Source of the DNA: Pseudogemmobacter lacusdianii | GTDB taxonomy: Bacteria; Pseudomonadota; Alphaproteobacteria; Rhodobacterales; Rhodobacteraceae | Assembly: GCF_030848395.1 (NCBI RefSeq) | Contig: NZ_JAVDBT010000020.1 | Location: forward strand, 1 to 45,940 | Reading direction: 5' to 3' | DNA length: 45,940 bases | Part shown: in pieces, positions 8,971-17,911 of the stretch | How the letters are laid out: every line of letters starts with the position of its first letter | Numbering within the stretch: the first letter of the stretch is position 1 | Notes under the pieces: generated by a model | Told to the model about the DNA's origin: nothing | Database searches by the model: none | Seen by the model: the letters and a program-made list of their open reading frames with translations, nothing else | Position numbers and translations under genes: made by a program

Positions 8971-9747
8971 TTACGCGCCAGTGAACTTCGGGCTGCGCTT
9001 TTCCAAGAAAGCCGCAACGCCCTCGCGGAAGTCTGCGGTCGCGCCACAGCGCCCCTGCAGATCGGCTTCCAAGGCCAAAGCCTCTCCCAGATCCAGATCG
9101 AACGAGCCGCGCAAAGCCTTTTTCACCGCGGCATAGGCCGTGGTCGGCCCCTTTGCCAAATGCGCGGCGCGTGCTGCTACGACGGCAGCAAATTCCGCAT
9201 CCGGCACCGCCTCCCAGATCATCCCCCAATCCGCCGCCTGCCGGGCCGAGATCTTATCGGCGAAAAGCGCTGCCCCCATCGCGCGGGCAAGGCCAATCTG
9301 GCGCGGCAACCAATGGGTGCCACCCGCGTCTGGCATCAGGCCAATGCGGGTGAAGGCTTGGATGAAGCTTGCCGATTCCGCCGCAATCACGACATCGCAA
9401 GCCAAAGCCAGATTGGCCCCCGCCCCCGCCGCCGCGCCATTGACCGCCGCAATCACCGGCACCGGGCTGTCGGTGATCAGCCGCAGGAGCGGGACATATT
9501 CCTCATTCAAGATGCGGGTGAAATCCACCGCCGCGATCGAGCCGGTGTCCTGCAAATCTTGGCCCGAGCAAAAGGCCCGTCCCGCCCCGGTGATCACAAT
9601 CGCCCGCACGCTTTGGTGCAAGGCACGCAAGGCCTCGGCCATCTCCAGCCGCAAAGGGCGCGAGAGGGCGTTCATCACCTCGGGCCGGTTGAGCGTGATG
9701 GTGCCGACGCCCTCGGCCTCGGTCACAGTGATCGTCTGATAGGTCAT
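8971..9747 (-). CDS. Enoyl-CoA hydratase/isomerase family protein (PaaG-like)
   Basis: 258 residues of the crotonase fold. Oxyanion-hole stretches are AFCSGQDLQD and VNGAAAGAGANLALACD. The latter part FTRIGLMPDAGGTHWLPRQIG resembles PaaG, the isomerase of ring-epoxidised phenylacetyl-CoA, more than fatty-acid hydratases: an Asp stands in the place where many hydratases have the catalytic Glu. No other phenylacetate genes are nearby, so the substrate stays open. It begins after GGAGG with good spacing, 82 bases downstream of ccmH on the same strand, and may be cotranscribed with ccmFH. Confidence 0.85.
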   Translation of the reverse strand: MTYQTITVTEAEGVGTITLNRPEVMNALSRPLRLEMAEALRALHQSVRAIVITGAGRAFCSGQDLQDTGSIAAVDFTRILNEEYVPLLRLITDSPVPVIAAVNGAAAGAGANLALACDVVIAAESASFIQAFTRIGLMPDAGGTHWLPRQIGLARAMGAALFADKISARQAADWGMIWEAVPDAEFAAVVAARAAHLAKGPTTAYAAVKKALRGSFDLDLGEALALEADLQGRCGATADFREGVAAFLEKRSPKFTGA

Positions 9748-9829
9748 TTCACGCCCCTCCGCTTTGGGCCAAGGATGGCGCGGAGGTCGCCGCAGGGAAA
9801 GAGGGACGCGGCGTCAAAAGCGCTGCGGA

Positions 9830-10294
9830 TCAGCGCTTCAAGATCTCATCCAGCCGCGCTTGCTCGGCCGCTGTCAGTGGCTCTTCGCCCCGGGTCTTGC
9901 GACGCGTGGATAGCAAAACGCCGCCCGCCACCAACAAGGTGACCGGCCCAGCCAGCCATAGGATCAGGTTGGTCCCCGATTTCGGCGGGTCAAAAAGCAC
10001 GAACTCACCGTAGCGCGCCACGAGGAAATCGAGGATCTCGCTATCACTGTCGCCCGCCAAGAGCCGCTCGCGGATGATCAGCCGCAGATCGCGGCTGATC
10101 CGGGCGTCACTATCGTCAATGCTTTCGCCCTGACACACCGGGCAGCGCACCGAGCGGCTGATCGCCCGCGCCCGCGTCTCCAGCACCGGATCATCCAGCA
10201 CCTCATCGGGCTGCACGGCCCAAACCGGGATCAGGGCCTGCGGTGCCACGATCAGCGCCCCCGCCACCAGCAATGCTTTGCCAAAGCGCATCAT
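9830..10294 (-). CDS. ccmH: Cytochrome c maturation protein CcmH (CycL/Ccl2)
   Basis: 154 residues: a signal sequence, a periplasmic thioredoxin-independent three-helix domain with RCPVCQG carrying the redox pair of cysteines, and a C-terminal membrane anchor (NLILWLAGPVTLLVAGGVLL). CcmH reduces the apocytochrome c haem-binding cysteines and presents them to CcmF for haem attachment. It is the short single-domain form; the CcmI-like TPR part found fused in some bacteria is absent here. The start codon ATG at 10292-10294 overlaps the ccmF stop as ATGA; a second ATG follows directly. Translationally coupled to ccmF. Confidence 0.94.
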   Translation of the reverse strand: MMRFGKALLVAGALIVAPQALIPVWAVQPDEVLDDPVLETRARAISRSVRCPVCQGESIDDSDARISRDLRLIIRERLLAGDSDSEILDFLVARYGEFVLFDPPKSGTNLILWLAGPVTLLVAGGVLLSTRRKTRGEEPLTAAEQARLDEILKR

Positions 10295-12252
10295 TCTGCG
10301 GGCACTCCTGCTGGTTTGCGCGCCCCTGCGGCAACGCGGTAGCGCCTGTCGGTCAGGCTGAGCGCGCCGCCCAAGGCCATCAGGATCGACCCGGCCCAAA
10401 TCCAATTGGCAAAGGGTTTGATATAGCCGCGCACCGCCCAGCCGCCGCCTTGCTGCGGATCGCCGATCACCAGATAGAGGTCGCGCAGGAAGCCGTAATC
10501 AATGGCCGCCTCGGTCGTGGGCATCGCTTGCACCGGATAAACCCGCTTTTCAGGGTAAAGCACGGCGACCGGCACACCCGCGCGGCTCACTTCCAGCTCG
10601 GCCATGGTCGAGAGGTAATTCGGCCCCTCCACTTCATTCACCGCCCGCAAAGTGACCTCATAGCTGCCCAAAGGATAGCTCTCCCCCAAGCGCGCCACGC
10701 GGATATCCTCAATCGCCCAAGCGTTCATCGCAGCGCAAGCAAAGATCGTGACGCCCAAGCCCGCATGCGCCACTGCCTTGCCCCAATCGGCGCGCGGCAG
10801 GCGGCGCAAGCGGCCAAAACGGTCGCCCGACCGCCCGGTCCGCTGCCACAAATCCCAAAGCGCCCCAAAGACCACCCAAGCCCCCAAAGCGGCGCCAATC
10901 GGCCCAAGACCCGAGCGCCCGGTTTGCATCGCAAAGGCCAAGCCGCCAATCGCCACCGCCAAAACCGCTACCGGGCCAAGGCTGCGCATCGCCCGGCCAA
11001 TATCGCCGCGCTTCCAAGCCAGCATCGCCCCCGGCGGCAAGATCACCGCCAGCGCCACAAAGAACGGCGTGAAGGCCGCGTTGAAGAAGGGCTCGCCCAC
11101 CGAAATCGTGCGCCCGCTGGTCATCTCGGCCACCAAGGGCCAGATTGTGCCGATAAAGACGACCAAGGCCGAGACCGCCAGCAGGATGTTATTGACCACC
11201 AAGGCGCTCTCGCGGCTGACCAGCCCGAAAAGCCCCTTGGCCTGCATCGCCGAGGCGCGGAAGGCAAAAAGCACCAAAGCGCCGCCGGTGAAGAATGCCA
11301 AAATCCCAAGGATAAAGAGACCACGTTGCGGGTCCGAGGCGAAGCTGTGCACCGAAGTGATCACGCCCGAGCGCACGATAAAGGTGCCGATTAGGCTGAA
11401 CCCAAAGGCCATGATCGCGAGAAGGATCGTCCACGCCTTCAGGCTCTCGCGCTTTTCCACCACGATGGCACTGTGCAGCAAAGCCGCCGCCAAAAGCCAA
11501 GGCATGAAGCTGGCGTTCTCGACCGGATCCCAGAACCAAAAGCCGCCCCAGCCCAACTCATAATAGGCCCACCAAGAGCCCAGAGCGATACCGATGGTCA
11601 GGAAAACCCAAGCCGCCAAGGTCCAAGGCCGCACCCACCGCGCCCATGCCGCATCAACTTTGCCCTCGATCAAAGCCGCGACGGCAAAGGAAAACGCCAT
11701 GCTGAGGCCAACATAGCCGAGATAAAGGAAGGGCGGGTGAAAGGCCAAACCGGGGTCTTGCAGCAAGGGGTTCAGATCCTCGCCGTCCAAAGGCGGCACG
11801 GCGAGGCGCAGAAATGGATTCGACGTGAAGATCGAGAAAGCCAAAAAGGCCACGCCAATCGCGCCTTGCACCGCAATCACCCGCGCTTTCAACGCCACCG
11901 GCAGGTTCTGACCAAACCACGCCGCCGAAGCGCCAAAAAGCGCCAAGATCAGCACCCAAAGCAGAAGTGACCCCTCGTGGTTGCCCCAAACGCCCGAGAC
12001 TTTGTAAAGCATCGGCTTCAGCGTGTGCGAGTTGGCCGTCACCACCGCCAGCGAGAAATCCGAAGTGACAAAGGCCCGCGTCAGCACCGCAAAGGCAAAG
12101 GCGACCAGCAAAAACTGCGTCACCGCAGCTGGCCCGGCCATCGCCATCAATGCAGCATTGCGCCGATGCGCGCCCCATAGCGGCACCACGGCCTGCACCA
12201 CTGCCACCATAAACGCCAGGATCAGCGCAAAATGCCCAAGTTCGACAATCAT
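10291..12252 (-). CDS. ccmF: Cytochrome c haem lyase subunit CcmF
   Basis: 653 residues from the ATG at 12250-12252 (AGGAG seven bases upstream), the usual family length. A polytopic inner-membrane protein that moves haem from holo-CcmE to apocytochrome c. The periplasmic tryptophan-rich WWD signature is present as GSWWAYYELGWGGFWFWDPVENASFMPWL, here cited in part as WGGFWFWDPVENAS, with flanking conserved His residues (HPPFLYLGYVG, and one in SVHSFASDP). A large periplasmic C-terminal domain precedes the last span. Downstream is ccmH with a 4-bp overlap. ccmE, often next to ccmF, is not in this window; the gene diverges from arginase. Confidence 0.95.
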   Translation of the reverse strand: MIVELGHFALILAFMVAVVQAVVPLWGAHRRNAALMAMAGPAAVTQFLLVAFAFAVLTRAFVTSDFSLAVVTANSHTLKPMLYKVSGVWGNHEGSLLLWVLILALFGASAAWFGQNLPVALKARVIAVQGAIGVAFLAFSIFTSNPFLRLAVPPLDGEDLNPLLQDPGLAFHPPFLYLGYVGLSMAFSFAVAALIEGKVDAAWARWVRPWTLAAWVFLTIGIALGSWWAYYELGWGGFWFWDPVENASFMPWLLAAALLHSAIVVEKRESLKAWTILLAIMAFGFSLIGTFIVRSGVITSVHSFASDPQRGLFILGILAFFTGGALVLFAFRASAMQAKGLFGLVSRESALVVNNILLAVSALVVFIGTIWPLVAEMTSGRTISVGEPFFNAAFTPFFVALAVILPPGAMLAWKRGDIGRAMRSLGPVAVLAVAIGGLAFAMQTGRSGLGPIGAALGAWVVFGALWDLWQRTGRSGDRFGRLRRLPRADWGKAVAHAGLGVTIFACAAMNAWAIEDIRVARLGESYPLGSYEVTLRAVNEVEGPNYLSTMAELEVSRAGVPVAVLYPEKRVYPVQAMPTTEAAIDYGFLRDLYLVIGDPQQGGGWAVRGYIKPFANWIWAGSILMALGGALSLTDRRYRVAAGARKPAGVPAE

Positions 12253-12390
12253 CCGGTTCTCCTGAGGACTTGGCGCTATTCTACCGAAGCCCCCGCCGGC
12301 TTCCAATGCCCCTCAGACGGCCTCGGGGCCATTCCGCACCACCTGTGCGCATGAGCCGCAGTCAAACCGCTAAACCACCCCGTTATCAGA

Positions 12391-12410
12391 ATATCCCCGC
12401 CAAAGGCGCC
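12391..12410 (-). repeat. Dispersed GCGGGGATATT element, weak copy
   Basis: On the minus strand this reads GCCTTTGGCGGGGATATTC, which shares the GGCGGGGATA core with the copy at 29006-29036 and the GGATATTT core of the two strong copies. The tail after the core is not conserved. It lies in the ccmF / arginase spacer. Confidence 0.4.
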
Positions 12411-12448
12411 TCCCCCAGCCACGCCCCGGCATCGGCCTGCCGCGCCCA

Positions 12449-12483
12449 GCCTGCCAAGGCCCCTCGATGGGGCCGAGGCAGGC
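12449..12483. other. Long GC-rich hairpin in the arginase leader region
   Basis: GCCTGCC, AA, GGCCCC, loop TCGAT, GGGGCC, GA, GGCAGGC: thirteen base pairs broken by one symmetrical 2x2 internal loop. No T-run follows on either strand. It lies 62 bases before the arginase ATG and, if transcribed, would be a stable 5' leader structure. Confidence 0.6.
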
Positions 12484-12544
12484 CCACCCCCTCTGGCAAG
12501 GCGCCGCGCGCCGGTGTATCGCTGACACCCAACGGAGGACCTTC

Positions 12545-13468
12545 ATGACCAGAACCATCCTGATCGGCGCCCCAATCGATTCCGGCCAAAAGCGCCCCGG
12601 CTGCCTGATGGGGCCAGCCGCTTACCGGGTCGCTGGCATTGCCAAGGAAATCGCATCCGAATTGCACAGCGTGGAAGATTGGGGCGATCTTGCTCTGCCC
12701 GCACTGCGCCCCGCCGTTTGCGACAACCCCGTGGTGCACCAGTTGGCTGAGACGATCGGCTGGTCCGAAGTGCTCTCGGCCCGCGTGGATGAAGCCCTGA
12801 CCGCAGGTGGTTTTCCGATCATCATGGGTGGCGATCACTCGCTGGCCTTGGGCTCAGCCGCGGGCGCCGCGCGCTATGCGCAAAAGCAAAACCGCCCGCT
12901 TTACCTGTTGTGGCTCGACGCGCATTCCGATTTCCATACGCCGCTCACCACCACTTCGGGCAATCTGCACGGCACGCCCTTGGCCTATATCAACGGCCGC
13001 GACGGCTTTGACGCCTTCCCGCCCTTCCCCGCGCCGGTGCCCGCGCAGCGCATCTGCATGTTCGGCATCCGCTCGGTCGATCCGGCCGAACAGGCCGCCA
13101 TGCAAGAACGTGACATCTTCATCAATGACATGCGCGTCATTGATGAACGCGGGATCGTCGCCCCTTTGCGTGAGTTCCTCACCCGCTGCCGTGACGAAGA
13201 CGGCATGCTGCATGTCAGCCTTGATGTCGACTTCCTCGATCCCTCAATCGCGCCTGCGGTTGGCACCACAGTCCCCGGCGGCACCACCTTCCGCGAGGCG
13301 CATCTGGTGATGGAGCTTTTGCACGAATCCGGCCTTGTCACGAGTCTCGACCTCGTCGAGCTGAACCCCTTCCTTGACGACCGGGGCATGACGGCGCGGC
13401 TCATGGTTGACCTTGTGGGCAGCCTGATGGGCAAAAAGGTTTTCGACCGCCCGACCCGCTCGAAGTAA
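12545..13468 (+). CDS. rocF: Arginase
   Basis: 307 residues from the ATG at 12545, which has GGAGG seven bases upstream. Arginase hydrolyses arginine to ornithine and urea with a two-manganese centre. Metal ligands are visible in the three ureohydrolase motifs: GGDHS (His98), DAHSDFH (Asp125, His127, Asp129) and SLDVDFLDP (Asp227, Asp229). The GNLHGTPL stretch, with His and Gly after the second motif, is typical of true arginases as against agmatinases. It diverges from ccmF and is closed by the terminator at 13534-13562. No ornithine cyclodeaminase or aminotransferase gene lies beside it. Confidence 0.93.
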   Translation: MTRTILIGAPIDSGQKRPGCLMGPAAYRVAGIAKEIASELHSVEDWGDLALPALRPAVCDNPVVHQLAETIGWSEVLSARVDEALTAGGFPIIMGGDHSLALGSAAGAARYAQKQNRPLYLLWLDAHSDFHTPLTTTSGNLHGTPLAYINGRDGFDAFPPFPAPVPAQRICMFGIRSVDPAEQAAMQERDIFINDMRVIDERGIVAPLREFLTRCRDEDGMLHVSLDVDFLDPSIAPAVGTTVPGGTTFREAHLVMELLHESGLVTSLDLVELNPFLDDRGMTARLMVDLVGSLMGKKVFDRPTRSK

Positions 13469-13533
13469 CGTCCAAGCCAAAAGCAGCCGCGCCAAATTTC
13501 GCCCCCCTGCAGGCCTTGAGACAATGACACCCA

Positions 13534-13562
13534 AACCAGCGCCGCAAAGCGCTGGTTTTTTT
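13534..13562 (+). terminator. Rho-independent terminator of arginase
   Basis: AACCAGCGC and GCGCTGGTT form a 9-bp stem around CGCAAA, running into a run of seven T residues (13556-13562). It separates arginase from gyrA. Confidence 0.9.
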
Positions 13563-13711
13563 GACTGTTTTTCCCAGTTTTCCCAAGGATTTATGAGACG
13601 GATCGTCACGCATCCCCTTGGAATGCCCCCCCACCATTGCACCCCACCTGCGGTATGGTGTAACTTGGCCCCAACAAAATCTTGGGCCCAAAGGGCCAGC
13701 AAGGGCAGACC

Positions 13712-16432
13712 GTGACCGATACACCCGAAGATACTGAAATCACTGGTGAAAACCCGGACGAACCCATCCGGCACGGACCTCAGGTCGATATCGTCCATGA
13801 GATGAAGACGGCCTATCTCGATTACGCGATGAGCGTGATCGTGAGCCGCGCGATCCCCGATCTGCGCGACGGTCTGAAGCCGGTGCACCGGCGCATCTTG
13901 TTCGCGATGAGCGAGACCAACAACGGTCACGACAAACCCTACCGCAAATCGGCCCGTCCGGTTGGCGACACGATGGGTAAGTATCACCCGCACGGCGACA
14001 GCGCGATCTATGACGCTTTGGTGCGGATGGCGCAGCCCTTCTCGATGAGCCTGAAACTGCTCGACGGTCAGGGCAACTTCGGCTCGATGGACGGCGATGG
14101 TGCGGCGGCGATGCGCTACACCGAGGTGCGGATGGACAAGCCCGCCGCCTTCTTGCTGGCCGATATCGACAAAGACACCGTTGATTTCCAAGACAACTAC
14201 GACGGCAAAGACCGCGAGCCTACGGTTCTGCCGGCGCGCTATCCGAACATGCTGGTCAATGGTGCGGGCGGCATCGCGGTGGGTATGGCCACCAATATTC
14301 CGCCGCATAACTTGGGCGAAGTGATCGATGGCACGCTGGCCATGATCCAAAACCCCGACATCAGCATGGAAGCGCTGATGGACATTATCCCGGCGCCCGA
14401 TTTCCCAACCGGCGGGCTGATCTTGGGCCGCTCGGGCGCGCGCAAAGCCTATCTTGAGGGGCGCGGCTCGGTCATCATCCGCGCCAAGACCCATATCGAA
14501 GAGATCCGTAAGGACCGCTGGGCCATCGTCATCGACGAAGTGCCCTATCAGGTCAACAAAGCGCGGATGATCGAGATCATCGCCGAGCTGGTGCGCGACA
14601 AGCGCATCGAAGGCATCTCGGGTGTGGCCGACGAATCCGACCGCGTCGGCATTCGTGTGGTGATCGAGCTGAAGCGCGACGCGACGCCGGATGTGGTCTT
14701 GAACCAACTCTTCCGCTTCACGCCAATGCAAACCAGCTTTGGCTGCAACATGCTGGCGCTGAACGGCGGCCGCCCGGAAACGCTCACCTTGCGCGATTTC
14801 CTTAGCTATTTCATCACCTTCCGCGAAGAAGTTGTTGCACGCCGCACCGCGTTTGAACTGCGCAAAGCACGCGAACGCAGCCATATCCTTTGCGGTCTGG
14901 CGGTCGCTGTCTCGAACGTCGATGAGATCGTGGCCACGATCCGCGCCTCGGCCGATCCGGCAGAAGCCCGCGACAAGCTGATGAGCCGCCGCTGGCCCGC
15001 GCATGACATCGCGCCCTATATTCGGCTGATCGACGACCCCAGCCATACGATCAATGAAGACGGCACCTATAACCTGTCGGAAATTCAAGCCCGCGCCATT
15101 TTGGAACTGCGTCTGCAGCGCCTGACCGCGATGGGCGTCAAGGAAGTCACCGACGAGCTGGAAGAACTGGCCGCTAAGATCAAGGATTACCTTGATATTC
15201 TCAGCTCGCGCGACCGGATCATGGGCATCATCTCGGATGAGCTGAATGAGGTGAAGCAACTCTTCGCCGTGCCGCGCCGCACCGAGATTGTCGACTGGGC
15301 CGGCGATATGGAGGATGAAGACCTCATCGAGCGCGAGGATATGGTCGTGACCATCACCTCGGGCGGCTATATCAAGCGCACCCCCCTCGCCGAGTTCCGC
15401 CAGCAAAATCGCGGCGGCAAGGGCCTCGCTTCGATGGCAACGAAAGAGGATGACGTTGTCACCTCGCTCTTCGTGGCGAACACCCACACTTGGCTCTTGT
15501 TCTTCACCACCGATGGCATGGTCTATAAGATGAAGACCTGGCGCCTGCCGCTGGGCAGCCGCACCGCCAAGGGCAAGGCTTTGGTCAATATCCTGCCGAT
15601 CGAAATGGGCGTCAGCATCGCCTCGGTGATGCATGTCGATGCGCCCGAGGATGAATGGGACAATCTGCAAATCGTCTTCGCCACCTCGGATGGCGATGTG
15701 CGCCAGAACGATCTGTCGGACTTCACCAATGTGATGCGCAACGGCAAGATCGCGATGAAGCTGCCCGAGGGCGTAAGCTTGGTGAATGCTGCCATCGCCG
15801 ATGAGAATGACGATGTGATGCTGGTCACCAATCTGGGCCGCGCCATCCGCTTCTCGACGCAAGAGATCCGCGTCTTCAAATCGCGCGGCTCGACCGGGGT
15901 GCGTGGTATTCGTCTGAGCGAAGGCGATAAAGTCGTCTCGATGTCGATCGTGCGCCACTTCGAAGCCGAGGCCGATGAGCGCGCCGCCTACCTCAAGCAG
16001 CGCCGCTTGATGGCCGGTGTGACCGAGGACGAATCGGATGACGAAGACGACGGTGTGGCGGCAGGTCAGCTGAGCCCAGAACGCTATGCCGAAATGTCGG
16101 CGGCCGAGGATCTGATCTTGACCGTCACTGCCGGCGGTTCGGGTAAGCTCTCGTCTTCGCACGATTATCCGGTGCGTGGCCGTGGTGGCATGGGCGTGAA
16201 AGCGATCTCACCCGGCCCGCGTGGCGGTAAGATCGTGGCCTCCTTCCCGGTGGAACTGGCCGACCAGATCATGCTCGCCACCTCGACCGGGCAATCAATC
16301 CGGGTGCCGGTGGAGCAGATCTCCTTCCGCTCCCGTTCGGCCGGTGGCGTGCGGGTGTTCAACACCGGCGCCGAGGAAGAGGTCGTCTCGGTGGCCCGCG
16401 TGGCCGAACAAGGCGAGGATGAGGCGGAGTGA
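13712..16432 (+). CDS. gyrA: DNA gyrase subunit A
   Basis: 906 residues with GTG at 13712 as start (AAGGG seven bases before it; no ATG fits). The subunit cuts and rejoins DNA during negative supercoiling with GyrB. Seen: the winged-helix domain with the active-site Tyr136 in [10 protein letters not shown]; the quinolone-determining region [17 protein letters not shown] with Ser97 and Asp101 at the positions of E. coli Ser83 and Asp87, that is the susceptible-type residues; the tower and coiled coil; and a C-terminal pinwheel with the GyrA box QQNRGGKG. A 25-residue acidic insertion ([11 protein letters not shown], near 780) interrupts the pinwheel, as in other alphaproteobacteria. No standard terminator follows. 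Confidence 0.97.
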   Translation: MTDTPEDTEITGENPDEPIRHGPQVDIVHEMKTAYLDYAMSVIVSRAIPDLRDGLKPVHRRILFAMSETNNGHDKPYRKSARPVGDTMGKYHPHGDSAIYDALVRMAQPFSMSLKLLDGQGNFGSMDGDGAAAMRYTEVRMDKPAAFLLADIDKDTVDFQDNYDGKDREPTVLPARYPNMLVNGAGGIAVGMATNIPPHNLGEVIDGTLAMIQNPDISMEALMDIIPAPDFPTGGLILGRSGARKAYLEGRGSVIIRAKTHIEEIRKDRWAIVIDEVPYQVNKARMIEIIAELVRDKRIEGISGVADESDRVGIRVVIELKRDATPDVVLNQLFRFTPMQTSFGCNMLALNGGRPETLTLRDFLSYFITFREEVVARRTAFELRKARERSHILCGLAVAVSNVDEIVATIRASADPAEARDKLMSRRWPAHDIAPYIRLIDDPSHTINEDGTYNLSEIQARAILELRLQRLTAMGVKEVTDELEELAAKIKDYLDILSSRDRIMGIISDELNEVKQLFAVPRRTEIVDWAGDMEDEDLIEREDMVVTITSGGYIKRTPLAEFRQQNRGGKGLASMATKEDDVVTSLFVANTHTWLLFFTTDGMVYKMKTWRLPLGSRTAKGKALVNILPIEMGVSIASVMHVDAPEDEWDNLQIVFATSDGDVRQNDLSDFTNVMRNGKIAMKLPEGVSLVNAAIADENDDVMLVTNLGRAIRFSTQEIRVFKSRGSTGVRGIRLSEGDKVVSMSIVRHFEAEADERAAYLKQRRLMAGVTEDESDDEDDGVAAGQLSPERYAEMSAAEDLILTVTAGGSGKLSSSHDYPVRGRGGMGVKAISPGPRGGKIVASFPVELADQIMLATSTGQSIRVPVEQISFRSRSAGGVRVFNTGAEEEVVSVARVAEQGEDEAE

Positions 16433-16448
16433 TCCGCCCCCTTCCCCG

Positions 16449-16778
16449 ATGAGCAATCCTTCGGATGCTAGAACGACTGAAACAGCCGCGCTTGAAGCGC
16501 GGCTGTTTCAAATTGCGGCGGCGGGACAGACGATCCCCTATGGCGCATTGGCCCGCGATCTGGGCTGGCGCATGGCTACGCTCACCGCAGCGCTTGAGGC
16601 ATTGATGGAGGCCGACAGCGCCGCGCAACGCCCCCTGCGTGCATCCCTTTGCGAGGGCAAGCTCTCGCGCGGCCAGCCGGCTCTTGGCTTTTTTGAAAAA
16701 GCCGCCGCTTTGGGCTATGACATCAGCGATCCGGAAGCTTTCGTGGCAGCCGAGCGCGCGGCGCTTTTTGGCGCGTGA
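16449..16778 (+). CDS. Conserved small protein of unknown function after gyrA
   Basis: 109 residues starting 16 bases after the gyrA stop. I do not recognise a named family with confidence. The stretch GQTIPYGALARDLGWRMATLTAALEALMEAD looks like a winged-helix DNA-binding part (compare the IPYG-T-Y-LA pattern of alkyltransferase-like proteins), followed by RPLRASLCEGKLSRGQPALGFFEKAAALGYD; I believe close relatives exist in Rhodobacteraceae. Codons 11-21 lie inside a perfect 16-bp inverted repeat, which may limit translation or transcription. It is probably cotranscribed with gyrA. Confidence 0.7.
   Translation: MSNPSDARTTETAALEARLFQIAAAGQTIPYGALARDLGWRMATLTAALEALMEADSAAQRPLRASLCEGKLSRGQPALGFFEKAAALGYDISDPEAFVAAERAALFGA
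16478..16510. other. Perfect 16-bp inverted repeat inside the start of the post-gyrA gene
   Basis: Left arm 16478-16493 (TGAAACAGCCGCGCTT) and right arm 16495-16510 (AAGCGCGGCTGTTTCA) are exact complements separated by a single G. In RNA the loop opens to a few bases. The repeat is wholly coding, yet its shape resembles the hairpin of an intrinsic terminator; no T-run follows, only AAATTG. Confidence 0.9.
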
Positions 16779-16875
16779 CCCAAGCGCCACGCTTGCCACC
16801 AGCTGGTGTATTTGTGATTCACTCGCCCCGCTAGAATTGGTATGAGCGCGCAGACAAAGAGTGAAAGGATTCACC

Positions 16876-17574
16876 GTGAAAAGAGCAGCTCTCCTCCCGC
16901 TTTTCCTGCTGGCCGCCGCCCCGGCACAGGCCTTTGAACTGACTGGCGGTTCGGTCGGTGTCGGCTATTCCGGCTACACCAGCAATCTGTTGAAAAATGT
17001 CGACAAGACCACGCTTGATGGCCAGCTTGAGCTGAGCTTCGGCGACCTGGTCTCCGTGCAAGCCGATCTGGGTTTCGCCAATTTCGGCTTTGATGACGGC
17101 GAAGGCCATAACATCGCGCTGCATGGCATCTATCATCTGGGTTTTGACACCTCGGCCGGCCTTTACCTGGGCCGCGACAAGGTTGGCGACGACAGCGCCA
17201 CTTTGACCGGGCTTGAGATCGCCCATAAGATGGGCCCCGTCGGGCTTGAGGGCTATGTGACTTATGCCAATGATAGCAACTTCAATGGCTTGGTCGGCGG
17301 TGCCGAGGCCAGCTATGGCATCAGCGACAGCCTTGATTTGGGCGTCCGCTGGGACCGCGCCAATATCGATAACTTCGATCTGACCCGTCTTTCGCTGGTC
17401 GGCGAATATGATCTGCCCAGCGGACTTGCCCTGACCGGCGAGATCGGCTCGGCCAAATTCAACGGCGCTGGCTCGGAGCCGTTCTTTGGCATCGGTGCCA
17501 AGATGAACTTCGGCTCCAACGGCGGCACCACCTTCCGCGACCGCAGCCTCTTGGACCTCGTCCCCGGCCTTTGA
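16876..17574 (+). CDS. Secreted beta-barrel-like protein, tandem copy 1
   Basis: 232 residues. GTG at 16876 is chosen because AAAGGA lies six bases before it and the protein then opens with a clean Sec signal peptide (KRAALLPLFLLAAAPAQA, cut before FELTGG). A GTG at 16861 is also in frame. The mature part alternates polar and hydrophobic residues with many Gly and Asp turns (LDGQLELSFGDLVSVQADLGF, LTGLEIAHKMGPVGLEGYVTY), as in small outer-membrane barrels. There is no terminal Phe of the classic kind; the protein ends LLDLVPGL. The next gene is a paralogue. A TAGAAT at 16832-16837 could be its -10 box. Function unknown. Confidence 0.75.
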   Translation: MKRAALLPLFLLAAAPAQAFELTGGSVGVGYSGYTSNLLKNVDKTTLDGQLELSFGDLVSVQADLGFANFGFDDGEGHNIALHGIYHLGFDTSAGLYLGRDKVGDDSATLTGLEIAHKMGPVGLEGYVTYANDSNFNGLVGGAEASYGISDSLDLGVRWDRANIDNFDLTRLSLVGEYDLPSGLALTGEIGSAKFNGAGSEPFFGIGAKMNFGSNGGTTFRDRSLLDLVPGL

Positions 17575-17911
17575 TTTTTTTTTTGCAGCGGTGGGGCGTC
17601 AAGCCCCACCAAGACCGCCAGGATTGAGTGAGGCCACTCATCTCTTTCCAGCGCCATTTAGGCATCTGGCTGAATTTGCGGGTGTCGATCCGCCACCGCC
17701 TAACGGCCAATGCCCCCCACGAAGCGCCGATACCGGCCCATGCGCTTTGCGCATCGCCTCAATTTCAACTGTGATGTCGCGTAGACACAGCTTGATCTTC
17801 TTCTGACACCGGCCGTAAAAATCAAGCCTTTTCAATGCTTTTGTCGCTTCCGCGGCATGGATAACAAGTTTAGGAATCTTCCCTATCTTTTGACTGCGGG
17901 ATTGATTCCAA
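17575..17911. other. Spacer between the two tandem paralogues
   Basis: No gene is supported. Directly after the first stop codon there is a run of ten T residues (17575-17584), and only then a hairpin at 17590-17610 (GGTGGGGC, loop GTCAA, GCCCCACC): the order is the reverse of an intrinsic terminator on this strand. A short perfect hairpin ATGCGC-TTT-GCGCAT lies near 17739-17753. The second gene probably has its own promoter here, but I see no convincing boxes. Confidence 0.6.

Noticed and set aside
13637-13664. TTGCAC ... TGTAAC as gyrA promoter
   Set aside because: Three of six and four of six matches with a 16-base spacer are no better than chance in a region of this size.
13244-16162. 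A 972-codon open frame on the minus strand opposite gyrA
   Set aside because: It is a mirror of gyrA codon usage in GC-rich DNA: residues are rich in His, Arg, Gln and Asp without domain pattern, and it has no ribosome site.
17575-17584. T10 run as a phase-variation tract
   Set aside because: It lies after the stop codon of one gene and over 300 bases before the next, so length change would not alter a frame.
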